From Tribonema minus (taxonomy: Eukaryota > Sar > Xanthophyceae > Tribonematales > Tribonemataceae): a stretch of 64,000 bases of DNA. The notes beneath the pieces are model-generated. The model made no database searches, was not told the DNA's origin, and was given only the letters and a program-made list of their open reading frames with translations. Positions 12,831-24,911 of the stretch are shown in pieces (position 1 is the first letter of the stretch; every line of letters begins with the position of its first letter). The stretch is taken from NCBI GenBank assembly GCA_017506865.1, contig JAFCMP010000510.1, forward strand, positions 558,001 through 622,000, in the 5' to 3' direction. The translations under genes were made by a program, and so were the position numbers.

Positions 12831-12866
<36 letters not shown>
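12830..12866. repeat. (TG)n microsatellite in the MULE/OLA1 intergenic region
   Basis: About 18 uninterrupted TG dinucleotides lie 38 bases upstream of the OLA1 start codon, within its presumed 5' UTR or promoter. The 690-bp gap between the two divergent start codons would hold both promoters. I see no clear TATA box. Confidence 0.9.
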
Positions 12867-12867
<1 letters not shown>

Positions 12868-12903
12868 TGATCTTAGCAGAGGAAGGCAGCAGCAGCAGCA
12901 AAG

Positions 12904-15900
12904 ATGGGACCTAAAGCGGCGAGCGCGGAGCCTACTGGGGCGGCAAGGTTCGGGAGAGTGAAGGCGAACCTTCGCATGGGGATTGTGGGGCTGCCGAATG
13001 TGAGTATTGCCTTCACTTTCCAATTGCCGCAGCTATCAGGCGTACGGTCTACAACAGCACAAAATCAGCATCAGCTGCAACTTAATGCAGCAATAGCAGC
13101 AGCGACAACAGCAGCAGTAGCAGCAGCAGAAGTGTTTCAGTTGTGTGTTCACATGCCAGACGCACACGGACTTTCATGAGTTCGTACGCGCTAGATTGCA
13201 CTGTTATGTCTTGCCCCTGGGCTGGTGAAATGGGCCAGTGCGTATTAATAAGTGGGGCGTGTATATGGGTCATCTGCACGTCTTTGGCAGCTATAAGCTC
13301 TGACCATATGACGCACCGAAGTACGATGTACCTGCTCGTGAGCACATGAGCACTCACTGCAATGCACAAAAGCTGCGTCTACTTGTTAACTTATCAAAGG
13401 TGCATCCATGTGATTCATTTGTGCTAGAGCCTTACCTTGGGGTCAGCATATAAACAAAAAGTCATGTATAGTGCCGCCCTGAGAGAGGCGGCAGCCAGCA
13501 CAAAATCGCCTGCGCTGTACTTGCCTTGGCTCACGGGGGCTTGTCAGTAAACATATATTTAGTCCGTAAGGCAAGCACAGAGGGGGGCAAGCCTGTCAGC
13601 TGCTTCTTTTTCTTACCACACTATAGCGCAATCTTACCGCATGCCAGGCGTAGCTATGTCAGACGTCAACTGTATGGCACCAGAGGCGCCGACACCTTGA
13701 TGGGACGTAGAATGCCAGACTGCAACTGTCCGTTTCATTGGCCATTCAGTATGCAAGGTTGATGCATGACACAAAATTGTGTGCTGCAGAGGGCTCTAGA
13801 ACGTGGTGAGTCCTGCAACACTTCCAAGTCTCCTGTAGAATCAGCGCATCCGCCTCTTGTAATGGCAGGAGCACGATGGTAGAAGCAGGCAATTTGCCTG
13901 CAGCTTCACTTGCAGCGTAATTTTCCCTGTGCAATTTCTGCTGCTCTCCAGTGGCCTGCCAGACACTTCTACATTGCTGCCGCTTGCAGAAGCGCAGGGA
14001 CTGGGCACTATCCTCTTTGAGGCCTGGCACTACAACAGCGCTTTCAAAGCCGCGTGGTAGGTGCCCAAGCGCCGTCAGACACTGGTACTCACAGCCTTCT
14101 CTTTGACGGCGTCGTTGCACACACGATTGCTGCTATGAATGATGTTTGATCAACAAAGGTGTACTGGCCGTCCAAGCCTCGCCATTGAGTGCAGCAGAGC
14201 GTGGGCGCGTCACTTTGGGGCGCACCAGCGTGGTATGTGTTTGATGCAGTTTGCATGACGCTAACACCATAAATGACTCATTATCATGGTCTGGTAACAA
14301 CTGTTCTGCTGCTTGCTTGACAGGTGGGGAAGAGCAGCTTGTTCAACCTTCTCACGGAGCAGTCGGCAGCAGCAGAAAACTACCCTTTCTGTACCGTCGA
14401 ACCCAACATTGCCAGGTGACCGAGTGTTGGATTTGTTTGTATATAAAATGACATCAGGAGCCACAGCAACATGTGGTGCATGCCATACCTCATTTGTTAG
14501 TGTTAATTTATTTGCCGTACCACACATCTCAATATGACGACAGTACATAGTGTCAATTGCCAACAATGGCTTCTGTCAGCGATCCCACACATCTTAAACT
14601 GAAGAGTCGGCAACAACGCTTTTTCATGCAAGTGAACGATAGACTCACTCATGTCGGGCAGACCTCGATGCTGGTCGTTTCCGCTCTATACCAAACGTAA
14701 TAGACAATAACCTGTTGTTGTTGATGACGCTTCCAATCAACTTGAGCAGCTGTAAGCGCTTGCGACCTGCCTATTGAGCGCCATATCATGCTGATCGCCT
14801 CCACTGAGCAGGTCGGCTGCTTTGCAAAGGAACTCAGCTGATTGTTGATACATGTGCTGTCCCTGCAACAAATTTGTGTCGTACATGGCAGACACGTTGC
14901 AAGGTAAGTACCACATGCGCACTCGGCAAGTGAGTGTCAGAGCAGCCAATCAGCACCACGCATCAAGTGCCAGAGCAGCTGTCAAATCACTACGCAAGTC
15001 CATCTGAAAAAGATTTTGCAGCAGCCAAACAGGCAGTCTGATGGGTTTTGGCAAGCCAACTGTTCTGCTGCTATGTCCTGCAGTTGACGTGATCAGTCAT
15101 ACTTGTTTGCACATAGCAATACAAGGTGACCGGCCTCCAAAGTCTGGGCAAGGCTCCGCAGTGTTGTGGATGGTGATAATGTCGTACCGGCCGTTTTCCC
15201 CTGCTTGTGCAGTTGTACAAAGTAAATCACGGTACAGGAACGCTATTATTGCGACTGTAATGTCCCCATGGTGTCAAAGGTGATCGTCTTGCACAAGGGC
15301 GCATGACACCCCCAACACGGTTGCATGCAACAGCTGCATGTGGTCATAGATCTGGCCTGCAGTATATCCATACAGGTCAGAATCAGGCATCTGACGCAGA
15401 GTGGCTCTGTTCTGAATTCATAAGCTTAAGCTGCCCGGTGGCATAATCGGCGGCCGTGAGCATGAGCGACCGCATTGTCCATGTAGGTCATACATCACAT
15501 GAGTTGCTTTGTACCATCGCAGAACCTGGACCTCTGTGTTGATGTCAATCATGCGTGTCAATCATCTCAGCTCAGTGTCCACCAGGTGGTAAAAAAAAAA
15601 ATCCAGCTGAATTTCCTCCTTGGGAGCTTTCAAGTTCAGTGGCCTTCATCCTTCTTCATTGTGTGTGCAGGTGCCCTGTGCCGGATCAGCGGTATGACTG
15701 GCTGTGCGAGGTTTGGCAGCCACCCAGTACCTATCCAGCGTACCTCAACTTGACTGACATTGCGGGGCTGATCAGGGGAGCCTCGGAAGGAGCAGGCCTG
15801 GGCAATGCTTTCCTGAGTCACATACAGGCGGTCGATGGCATTTTCCACTGCGTGAGTTGCACAGAAGCTCTCGCCAGTCGCAAATGAGCACATCAATCTC

Positions 15901-18900
15901 GCATGCCCGAAAATATCTTTTCATTGCAGGCTGACAGACTGACTGTCAGAATCCGGTAACACGTACCACTAGAGGAAGTGGTGACCGTCTCTTCTGTAAA
16001 ATACGCTGGTGTGATCCTCATCCATGTGTATCATGGTGGCAATCAGCAACTGGCACACCCGCGTTGCGTTTTCATGCTGCATCAAGTCAGCACGTGCTAG
16101 CTACGATCAATCATGGACATCTGCAGCAGTGCCGCCCCCGAGTGCAGCACACGTCAAGTATTGCATCAAGTCAAACATGCTGCAGATTTTTGAAGTCCGC
16201 AGCAGGATTTCAACTCTCCATCCTGTCGAGCATGCTGATTGCCAACTGCTGCCCTGTTCAGCTTGACAATTGGAGTAAGAATTGTATCAAGCCCTTCTCG
16301 TCGGTTTCGCTTGACTGTGGTGTTGCTGTGGCGTACTGAGAGACGGAGCACCAAAAATGGCGTTGGGAGTCAATTGTACATAGGCCAGCGTGGCCCGCCC
16401 ACCTTGAGACCTCACCAATCTTTGAGAATGTGCAACCTGCATCATGGATGTGGACCGCTAGCCCAATGTGCATCAGTGGATGGCACTCTGCTCTTGCATT
16501 TGGAACGCATATCGGGCCGCCTATCACTGATGTCTGATGCCTGTCTTACAATTTTGCAACCTGCCTCATGAATGTGAACCACTTGCACAATGTTCAATGT
16601 TGGATAGCACTCTACTCTTACATGCTGCTCTTGCATATATATACACATATGCGCTAAAGTCGGGCCGCCGAGCACTGATGTCTGATGCCTGTCTTACAAT
16701 GTTGAATTGCTGTTGACCGCGTCCCTCAGGTGCGCGCAGCAATGATATCCAATGCCTGTCTTACAATGTTGTGCTGCTGTTGACCGCACGCGTCCCTCAG
16801 GTGCGCGCATTTGAGAGCGAAGAGGTGACTCATGTGGATGACAGCGTCGACCCATGCCGCGATCTAGACACCATCCAGAGTGAGCTCTGCAAGAAGGACA
16901 TGGCCTATGGTAAGCCGCAGCAATCAATTGGCATTGAGGCATGTTTTCTTTTGTGGTCTTTGTGGTGCTTGACCTGGCTGCCTGCTGGACAGAATTTGAT
17001 GAGAGACAATGCTGATTGATGCCTGTTGCTGCATGGAGCTCCTGTGTGCTCCTTGCTGAATGTATGTTAGACTCGTGGTATGCTGCCAAATTTTCTGCAT
17101 GAATGTGTTGGTTGTGCAATATATGCATGGGCAAGAATTGATTCTCATCAACGACAAAATCGTGTTTTTTGCATTTGATCAGAGACCTGCAGTTACGAGC
17201 TACTCAACTATATTGTGCCGCTCTCCAGTCACCCAATTGTCAACCCCCGTGCTCCCATTAGTGGCCCATTGCGCCCTTGCTGGCAAAGTATCAGCAGCGT
17301 CCATGCTGCATCAGGTGCGTGTCGACAACCGGTCGGAGCACTTTTTCGAGGCATCATCATGTGACGCAACAGTGGTGGCAGTCCCTTATTATGATTGTCA
17401 CAACTCGCGTCATCACAGCATCACAGCATGGCTTTGGCGGCAGCACAGCATGTCGCTCCACTGTACCTCTACTTTTCGCACCTCTACACTGCAACCTGCA
17501 TAGGATGCAACGTTGCTGTGTTTACGACCTACTGCCTTATTTGAACGGGAGTGATGCTAACCGAAACCGACGCTTCTGTTGATCTCTGCCCGCTGCTCAC
17601 CTGTCTCCCCTGCATTCTGCTGCTTCTGCGGTGTTGACTTGCACACAGTGGCCGCACAGCGGGAAGCACGCGAGCGCGACTGCAAGAAGACACCCAACGC
17701 AAAGCTGCCCCCCCTCTTCTACTCCACATTGGACAAAGTCGAGGCCATGCTGGCGGACAACATACCCGTGCGCACCGGCGATTGGACCGCGCCAGAAGTT
17801 GAAAAAATCAACGAGCTCATACCCCAGTGCATCACCACTAAGCCGCTGGTGTACCTGGTCAACCTCAGTCAGAAGGCATTCGTGAGCAAGAAGAGCAAAT
17901 GGCTCCCAAAGATTGCGGAGTGGGTGGCAGCCCACGGCGGCGGCACCATCATACCGTTCAGCGTCGAGTTTGAGCAGGTCAGTAGTGCACACTTTCGTTG
18001 TTGATCGATTCTTGCAACAGTCTGCCGTGCTTAGAGCAGGACGGGTACATGGTCTGTGCCTACACGTTATATATGTCGCTGAGTGATCATGCGGCGTCGG
18101 CACCAGCAGACCCTTCAGCATCGAGTTTGAGCAGGTGGGCAGACAGCGTTTTTTTTTTTGCTTGCAATGGTGCACTCTTCTTACAACAGGTCATGGCAAG
18201 GGTATGTATGTTCAAAGTCTTTGCTTGGCAAATATATGCTGGATCATGGCCTGCAGCAGTGAACTCATCTTAGTGTAAGACCACCAACGTTCGTGCATAA
18301 GCATCATGTACTTAGCGCCTGCACGGCGCAGACTTATCCGTTTACGGGGGAGCAGAAGACATATACCCTTTGGGGCTGCACAGATCATGCACTGCATATA
18401 TGTTGTCTATGCGATTGACACGGCAACCTCGAGCCCCATGAGAGCTTTACAGGTTGGTGCGTTTTGTTACTGTAGGTAAACATACGCAATTATACATGCC
18501 CTCACGCATGCTTGCCGCGCAAGTGACTTCAGCTTTCGTTTCCCCTGCAGTCGTAGCAATCTGATGCACCGCTGCACGAGCGGACTAGCTGAAGTGCTGT
18601 ATGGCAGCAATTGATCGCAGGGCACATTGGCGACAATACTCTGCCAGAAGTGGCAAAGAGTGTGTCTTTGTGTGGCGCACTGTTCATCTGCAGGCAACAG
18701 GACTGGCAACATGTTGCGTGTCTGGTCTTTCGATGGAAGAGGCGGAACTGCAGTTCATGTCTTTCCGGCAGTTCCCGGACAAGGGGTCTGTGCGGTAGTG
18801 AGCTGCATTCCTGGTCGTTGCGTGGGATTGTCCAGTGTCAGGATCGTACAGTGTGCTCCTGACGCCATTGGCCGGAAATGTTCTTTGCCACGTCTTGAAA

Positions 18901-21900
18901 GCAGCTGGCAAGATTTTGGCAACCGCATTCCAGTGCCCGTTTGCTTGTAACGGCATGTGCCAGTCAGGCACCGGTCTAGAGACTTCTGATAGTAAACAAC
19001 GGCACATGATTGTGACCCTGTGGAGTTTGTTGCTGTCCGCCTGCTTGTGTCTGCACCGCAGGCATTGTGGGACTTCAATGACGATGAGGACGGCCGTGCA
19101 GCATTTTTGGCCACCTGCGGTGCCGGTGTGAAATCGGTGCTGCCGCGTATGGTCAAAGTGGGGTATCGAGTATTGCAGCTCATATACTTTTTCACAGGTG
19201 AAACACTTGAGCTCTCAGAATGGACTGCTTGTCTAGCTTTGGGGCCCTTGAAGTGGTGATGTACTGACCGTCCTGACCGGTGTCGAGGTGGCAGAGCTAT
19301 ACAAGCGTTATTACTTGACCACAATTGTAATCATTTGTGCTCATAGATGTACAGTGTTGTCTGCAATCAGTGCCAGGGTCTCACACCTGTTACCCGACAA
19401 ATCGGTGGCATGACTTCCATGGCGCTTGATCAGTATCTTGTGTGGTTCAAGTCAAGGTACGAGTCTGGATATCCTTCAAGTATGATACAAAACTTTGCTT
19501 TGGCGCTCTCTTTCTTTTCATGCGTGACGCGGGGAGAGGCAGGCAGGTCATACAATGTTGGAAAGCAGATAAGCGAACACATGACTCAAGACCTCAATTG
19601 TCGTGTCATGCGAAACGTAGGCCAGGTGTTTAGCTCGTGCTGAGTGTGGGGCCAGGCAACAGGTCTCTCCTGTGGGATCCACGATCGCACAGCCCTTTCT
19701 TTGTGAAGCTACAACACTCCAAACACACGCAGTGCGTCGCTCATCGAAGCAAGGTGCTGGACGTTTGCCACAGGTCACTGCTGGTGCAGCTGATGGCCAT
19801 GCAGAGTAGCAACATGCTGCGCAGCGAGATTCCAGTATTCAGGACTTGAGGCGCCTGGAAAGCAGCAATGAGTAAGGCAGCAGCAACTTCTCGCAGTAGC
19901 GGTATCACGGCGATACAAGCTGTACCACAACTCTTGCAGCATCATGCCACTTTGTGGATAATAGACGTCCAGTGCCCCTCAGGTTGCAGACGCGTTGCCA
20001 ACTCAGCGCGCCAAGAGAACACAGTTGGACTAGATGCACAAAACGTAAAGCATGACTCATCGGAGAGCGGTGTGGTGGTCCGGTGTCCGGTGCTGCTCCA
20101 GCTACAACTATTCCTCCTTGGCTAGCATGTGCGCATGTGATTTTGTAGCATTAAATACTGCGTTGCATCGAAGTTGGTGTCATTGACTTGTCAGGTGGAC
20201 CAGGAAAGTTGGAAGAAATCGTCCTTCACATCACTCCAACAATGATCCCTGTGTGGCACACTGTGCACAGGGTGAAAATTTTGATGCGCCATGCTGCCAG
20301 CAGCAGCGCAACATCGCAACATCTGTACAGGCGTTTCCAATACTAGGCTAATGGTGAGATGCATGGACAGGTGCTTCCCGGGCATTGTCCACTGAAACGC
20401 ACACAGTTCAGCTGCAGTTGCAAATCCGCTTGGTATGTCAGAAGCACCACCGACATCATCACCTTGCTTGTCACCTCCTGCATTGCTTGTCCATTGCAGC
20501 CGGTGAGACCGAGGTCAGGTGCTGGACCATACCACAGGGCGCGCTGGCCCCGCAGGCAGCGGGAGCCATCCACAGCGACTTTGAGAGGGGTTTTATCAAG
20601 GCTGAGGTGTGTTGGCTGTTACATTGCGCTCTCTGCAACCTGGCTCAATGGTAGAAAATGTGCTGTATTGCCTGTGTCTGGTATTGGAATGCCCTCTTTG
20701 TTCGGAGTTTGCTAGCTTCGCCTCCTTGTCATGGAGCGATATCAAATGTGGCAGGCCCGGCGCTGGACACAGTATTGCTTGATTGTACTCTCATTGGCGA
20801 ATAGCAACATCAACATGGTCTGTGCAGGGTCAGGTGCCGTTGTCTCAAAGCGCACTTGCTGATCGCAGGCAATCTATGGTGCTGAGCCACGTCTGACTCT
20901 CCTCGGGTCTTGTGGGTGTCATGCACCTTCCCCCCCTGCAGCAGCACCCACGTTCCCGGCGCAACGAACGCATCATGTGTGATCTGCTGCAAATGACGAT
21001 TTTCTCTCCGTTGTTGGCGTGTTTAAAGGCAGCAGCATTGGTTTGTGCACAGGCAGGGCCAGCTGTGTCTTGTGACCTGCTGCAGGGTTGTTTGAGCTGT
21101 GTGTAATACAAGTGTTTCATTGCACGCAGTATTGATACATGCATGTGAGTCATGCACACTTGTGATACACATCTGCCATCTACTTTCTCCGGCGGCGACA
21201 ACGACACACTGCGAGAGCAGGCATATTGGCAGCGTGTCTGCATGCGTGCGCATCAATCCTAGCACTCAACATTAATGCTTCCATGAGTACAACTTGCCTG
21301 CCCTGCCTGTATCGGTGACCGTCAGCGACCATGAAAATCCAAAATTGAACACGTTACCATAGTCATGGCAAGCCACTGTGCTTGTGTGCAAGTCCATTGT
21401 CGATGCTCTTAGGGAGCGATTGTAGGCTGGGCGCCTCACGCCATGACCAAGTCGGCGTGGTATGCAACAAGCCATGGGCGATGTAATCATGATGGCAGTT
21501 GGTTGTTATTGTCTTTTGCAGGTGGTGTCATTTGCCGACTTCAAAGAGCTTGCTGATGGCAAGAGCATGGCCGCCATCAAAGCTGCCGGCAAATACCGGC
21601 AGGAGGGCAAGCAGTACGTGGTGGCAGGTATGCGTATACCCGTGTGTATGATACCAAGTGTGTGCTGAACAACATGTGATTGTATCACAGGCAAGCAGCA
21701 TATGGTGGCACGTACACACCTTGCATCTCGTATAGGCCTTGCATCTCGTATAGGTGTGTTTGTGTACGCAGAACACTGCTTTCCGAATTGAGGTTTTAGC
21801 AAGATATTCTGCGTCCATCACGGTTGACATCATAGTGCAGGTCAGCCTGTGTCATGCTATGTGCCACAATCTACAGCTGCTCTCTGTACAGTATGCTGAA

Positions 21901-22616
21901 TAGGACCGACTGACTCGGGTGAGTACAGCACAAGATTTCAAGACATGTCATCGTTATCATGGGGGCCAGCTGCCACGCCTTCTGCCACTAGGTTCTACAT
22001 AAGCATGTGCTTCACATTAGAAACTTCCCATATGCTGCTGCGCATGTTGTGCGGCCAGCTGGTCCTGACTTGCCATTGACAACAGACCCAATTTGCTGGT
22101 GTACATATATTATAGTCAGATTAGCCCCAACGGGCCGTGAAAGGCACTTTGCGTGCGCTCATGTGCTGCTGCCGCCTTTATGGGTCGCATGCGTTGTTGT
22201 GTCATCTCGATTAAGATCCGCACAACTGCTGGTGCAGAAAGTGCTTTCCGCTTGCATGCGAGTCATGTGCGCTCTTTATGGAAGTGATGCCCTGCATACT
22301 TTTGCCTGAAAGATGTGATATAAGTGTTTTTTAATACTTGCTACCTCCGATTCCACAGTAATTGATTTAATCATATGTACATCATGATAGCAATACATGA
22401 GTCATGACGCTGGAAGGAATGGCGCACATGCATGCCACCGTACTAGTGATGTCAAATTGAGGCTCCATCATATTGCACGCAATCTTGCGCATGGCCCACA
22501 TCGGCTGCACTGACACTATGCCAATGACCTGCTGCCCTGCCATGCCACCTTGTCCGGCTGCTGCAGATGGCGACATCATACACTTCCAGTTCAACGTGAC
22601 GACCAAGAAGAAGTGA
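12904..22616 (+). CDS. OLA1: Obg-like ATPase OLA1/YchF family, nine exons
   Basis: Exons: 12904-12999, 14324-14415, 15671-15851, 16801-16909, 17649-17977, 19062-19197, 20500-20606, 21522-21627, 22567-22616. All are bounded by GT-AG and all phases agree. The total is 1206 bases, 401 residues plus stop, close to the usual length near 395. The P-loop GLPNVGKSS is split by intron 1 between N and V. Switch region [20 protein letters not shown] follows. The G4-like motif is NLSQ in [11 protein letters not shown], where OLA1 proteins have NxxE/Q instead of the GTPase NKxD, which fits ATP preference. The C-terminal TGS-like domain contains [20 protein letters not shown] and [20 protein letters not shown], ending in KKK. 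The family is cytosolic and binds ribosomes and ATP in translation and stress control. ATG at 12904 is the only start that fits the conserved N-terminus. Introns of 0.9-1.9 kb contain repeats of exon edges (separate entries). Confidence 0.96.
16686..16809 (+). repeat. Duplicated 3' splice site of OLA1 exon 4
   Basis: The segment cctgtcttacaatgttg ... ctgttgaccgc ... gtccctcag/gtgcgcgca occurs twice, ending with acceptors 71 bases apart (about 16731 and 16801). Only the downstream one continues into the conserved VRAFESEE reading. Use of the upstream acceptor would add codons starting [17 protein letters not shown] and then a TGA, so it would be a premature-stop decoy. Confidence 0.85.
18111..18140 (+). 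repeat. Copy of the OLA1 exon 5 end and donor inside intron 5
   Basis: Bases reading cccttcagcatcgagtttga gcaggtgggc repeat, with few changes, the end of exon 5 (ccgttcagcgtcgagtttga gcaggtcagt at about 17957-17984). The copy would encode PFSIEFEQ in place of PFSVEFEQ and carries its own gt donor. No acceptor or upstream coding is evident, so it reads as an exon-edge duplication rather than an alternative exon. Confidence 0.8.
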
Positions 22617-22665
22617 TGCGGTCAATTCGTTGCAAGATCTCAGCGCATTGGCCTTGCTGACGGTA

Positions 22666-22666
22666 T

Positions 22667-22738
<72 letters not shown>
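22666..22738. repeat. (CAG)n run downstream of OLA1
   Basis: About 23 CAG triplets, interrupted by a TAG and a CAGCG step, lie about 50 bases after the OLA1 stop codon, probably in the 3' UTR or just beyond. Confidence 0.9.
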
Positions 22739-22739
<1 letters not shown>

Positions 22740-23829
22740 CAGTCCACCTCGGGGTGCTCAGCACCTGAGCATCATCGCCGACAATGTTCAAGTGGGATAT
22801 TGTTCATTCTGTGCCACATCAGTGCTTCTTGAAGTAGCAACAAGTGTGTTGCTGGGGCTGCGTGTTGGATTGGTAGTGCTCTAAGCTACCAGAATGTGCA
22901 AGGGTTGCTGCTGAGCAATATGCTCAGTGCTGTCTGCAAACCCATACAGCTCTTCCTCCGCCAGCAAGATCGCGTTGCCCAACACAATTGAACGAAGATT
23001 GTCTGACTATCTGCCACCATGGCACATGTGGCTCACAGCTTCAAGTTCTTTGCAGCGTTTGCTTCTCTCCTGCACCTCACATGTTTCTGAGCTGTCCATT
23101 CTGCCTTCAGCTGCCGTGTATAGGTTTCATTCCGCTTGCTGGGCTGCTTCTTGCTGTACTGGCAGCAAGGAGTTTCAGTAGAAAACGCTTTCAAGCATGT
23201 GTTGACACGATGCCTGCAGCAATTTGTAAACCCATTGCCATCACGACATACCAGCATTCGAGAGTCACTGTAAGTTGATTGATCCCCCACAAAACATGCG
23301 AGGTCACCTTAGTTGTAACCCTTGACGCCCATGTGGCACCATATGTCAGACACTCTGTCATACATGGCTGAGTGCTCTAGATCCAACTGCCATAGAAATT
23401 AGGCACCTCCACTCCAGACGGCATTAAGGGTTGTTGCTAAGTGGTATGCAAAGCAGCGCGGCTCACTGACTGTTGAATCTTGAGCTTGTCCAGCCTCCAG
23501 CTGTCGTGAGCCTGAGGGGCACGGTGGACACGCTTGACAGGTGTGGCGTGCCTAGCTGCATGCTCAGCTGCCTTGCTGACCTGTTTTCCGCATATCGGTT
23601 ACATGTTCAAGACCGGTCGACTGTAGATCAGGCAGCACCAGCCACGGCCTCCAGGTCAGCAACATCAAAGCATGCAAAGCAGCACGGCTAACAGCGTTGG
23701 AACATCGTCTTTGCCTTGAGTTTGTCCAGCATCCAGCTGCCATGAGCCTCAGCTGAGGCAATCTGGATACCTGACACACGTGGGTGCTCGGCCTGACTTT
23801 TTCCGCAGATGGCCCCACTCAGCTCCCAA
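22739..23829. other. Intergenic, no gene recognised
   Basis: Short ORFs only. A weak internal duplication is seen: gcatgcaaagcagcacggct at 23671 resembles atgcaaagcagcgcggctca near 23448, and both are followed by similar gttg-aa-cttgag-ttgtcca text. This gives a roughly 225-bp direct repeat of low identity. Confidence 0.5.
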
Positions 23830-23838
23830 TTGAAGTTG

Positions 23839-24906
23839 TATATTATGTCCTGGACCGCATGGGCTGCGCGCACGATAAATCGGGCTTGCAATAACTAAAT
23901 CTACGGAGGAGCCGGCGGTTCGGCGCTGGCCGGCGAGGGCCGCGGCACTTGCAACAGTGCGATGCGGCGGTAAGCGCTGACGTCGCCATCAGGGGCAATG
24001 ACTGCGTTCCAGTTGTCGATCACGACACGTGTGAGCGCGCGCTGTAGCGCGAGGGAGGTGCGGCGGCGCCAGAAGGCAACGCGCTGCGCGAGATTGTAGC
24101 TGCCCTGCGAGCTCTGCTCGGCGAGTGCGTGTAGCAGCGCTTGGGTGTCGCGTGACATAGCGCCGAAGTGGTCAAAGGCTGCGGAAAATAGGGTGTGTGT
24201 AGTGGGGTCCAGGGCCCCTGAGACTACGTATGTGTCTATCTTTTCCTGCGAAGCCGATTCAAGCACGCGCTGCACATCGCGCGCGCCCCCCTGAGCCTGA
24301 CGGAGGCGGGAGGGGCATGAGCTGTCACGTATGGTGACGTCTATGCAACAAGCTACTTCAAAGCCGCCGCGCAGTTTAGTGCACCGGCCTGCTGCTACCG
24401 CGTCGGCGCTCGGCTGCACTTTAGGGACTGGAAGGCAGACCTGGTTGCTGCCAAAGACGATGTCCATGAACTTGTTGAACCCGTGGCGCGCCGCGTAGCG
24501 GCGGAAGGGGGCAAGGGTGTCCCGGTCGAGACCGCGGAGGTGGGCCACCTGCTTGAGCAGCTGAAAGAGCGCGTCTGCGAGCAAGTTGTGTCGCGTGACG
24601 TTAAGCCCTTGTGTGCAGCGGCGCAGGTGGGCACCCGAGTCCACTGGTCTATGGCACTTGGGGCACCGCGCCGCAGCGGGGGCGGGGCGCTCCACGCCCA
24701 GGTGGCGCCGCAGCGTCTCGCGGAATTCCGGCGGGGACATGGTCTCCGCTGGGTCAGTGCTCGGCAATTGCGCCAAGAAACCCATGGCCCCCTTAGAGGC
24801 GCCGCTGCGCCACGCCGCGACTGCTTCCAACGCATTTGCTGCTTCAAGCCGACGCAGCTGCGTGGCGGCGAGCGCTGCGTCTAGCACCCGTGATAGCGCC
24901 GCTTGA
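23839..24906 (-). mobile_element. 5'-truncated LINE copy (endonuclease end)
   Basis: This is nearly identical to the 3' part of the full LINE (38032-39099); I saw one substitution, G/A at about 23959. It encodes the last ~335 residues (zinc knuckle CPKCHRPVDSGAHLRRC, RHN, CIDVTIRD) and the same 3' end, ttataC-side reading aatcgggcttgc on the plus strand. It stops abruptly at 24906. Both boundaries carry TTGAAGTTG (23830-23838 and 24903-24911), consistent with a 9-bp target duplication or with insertion at that word. 5' truncation is the usual product of target-primed reverse transcription. The 24907-25031 part of the apparent ORF is flanking DNA. Confidence 0.93.
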
Positions 24907-24911
24907 AGTTG

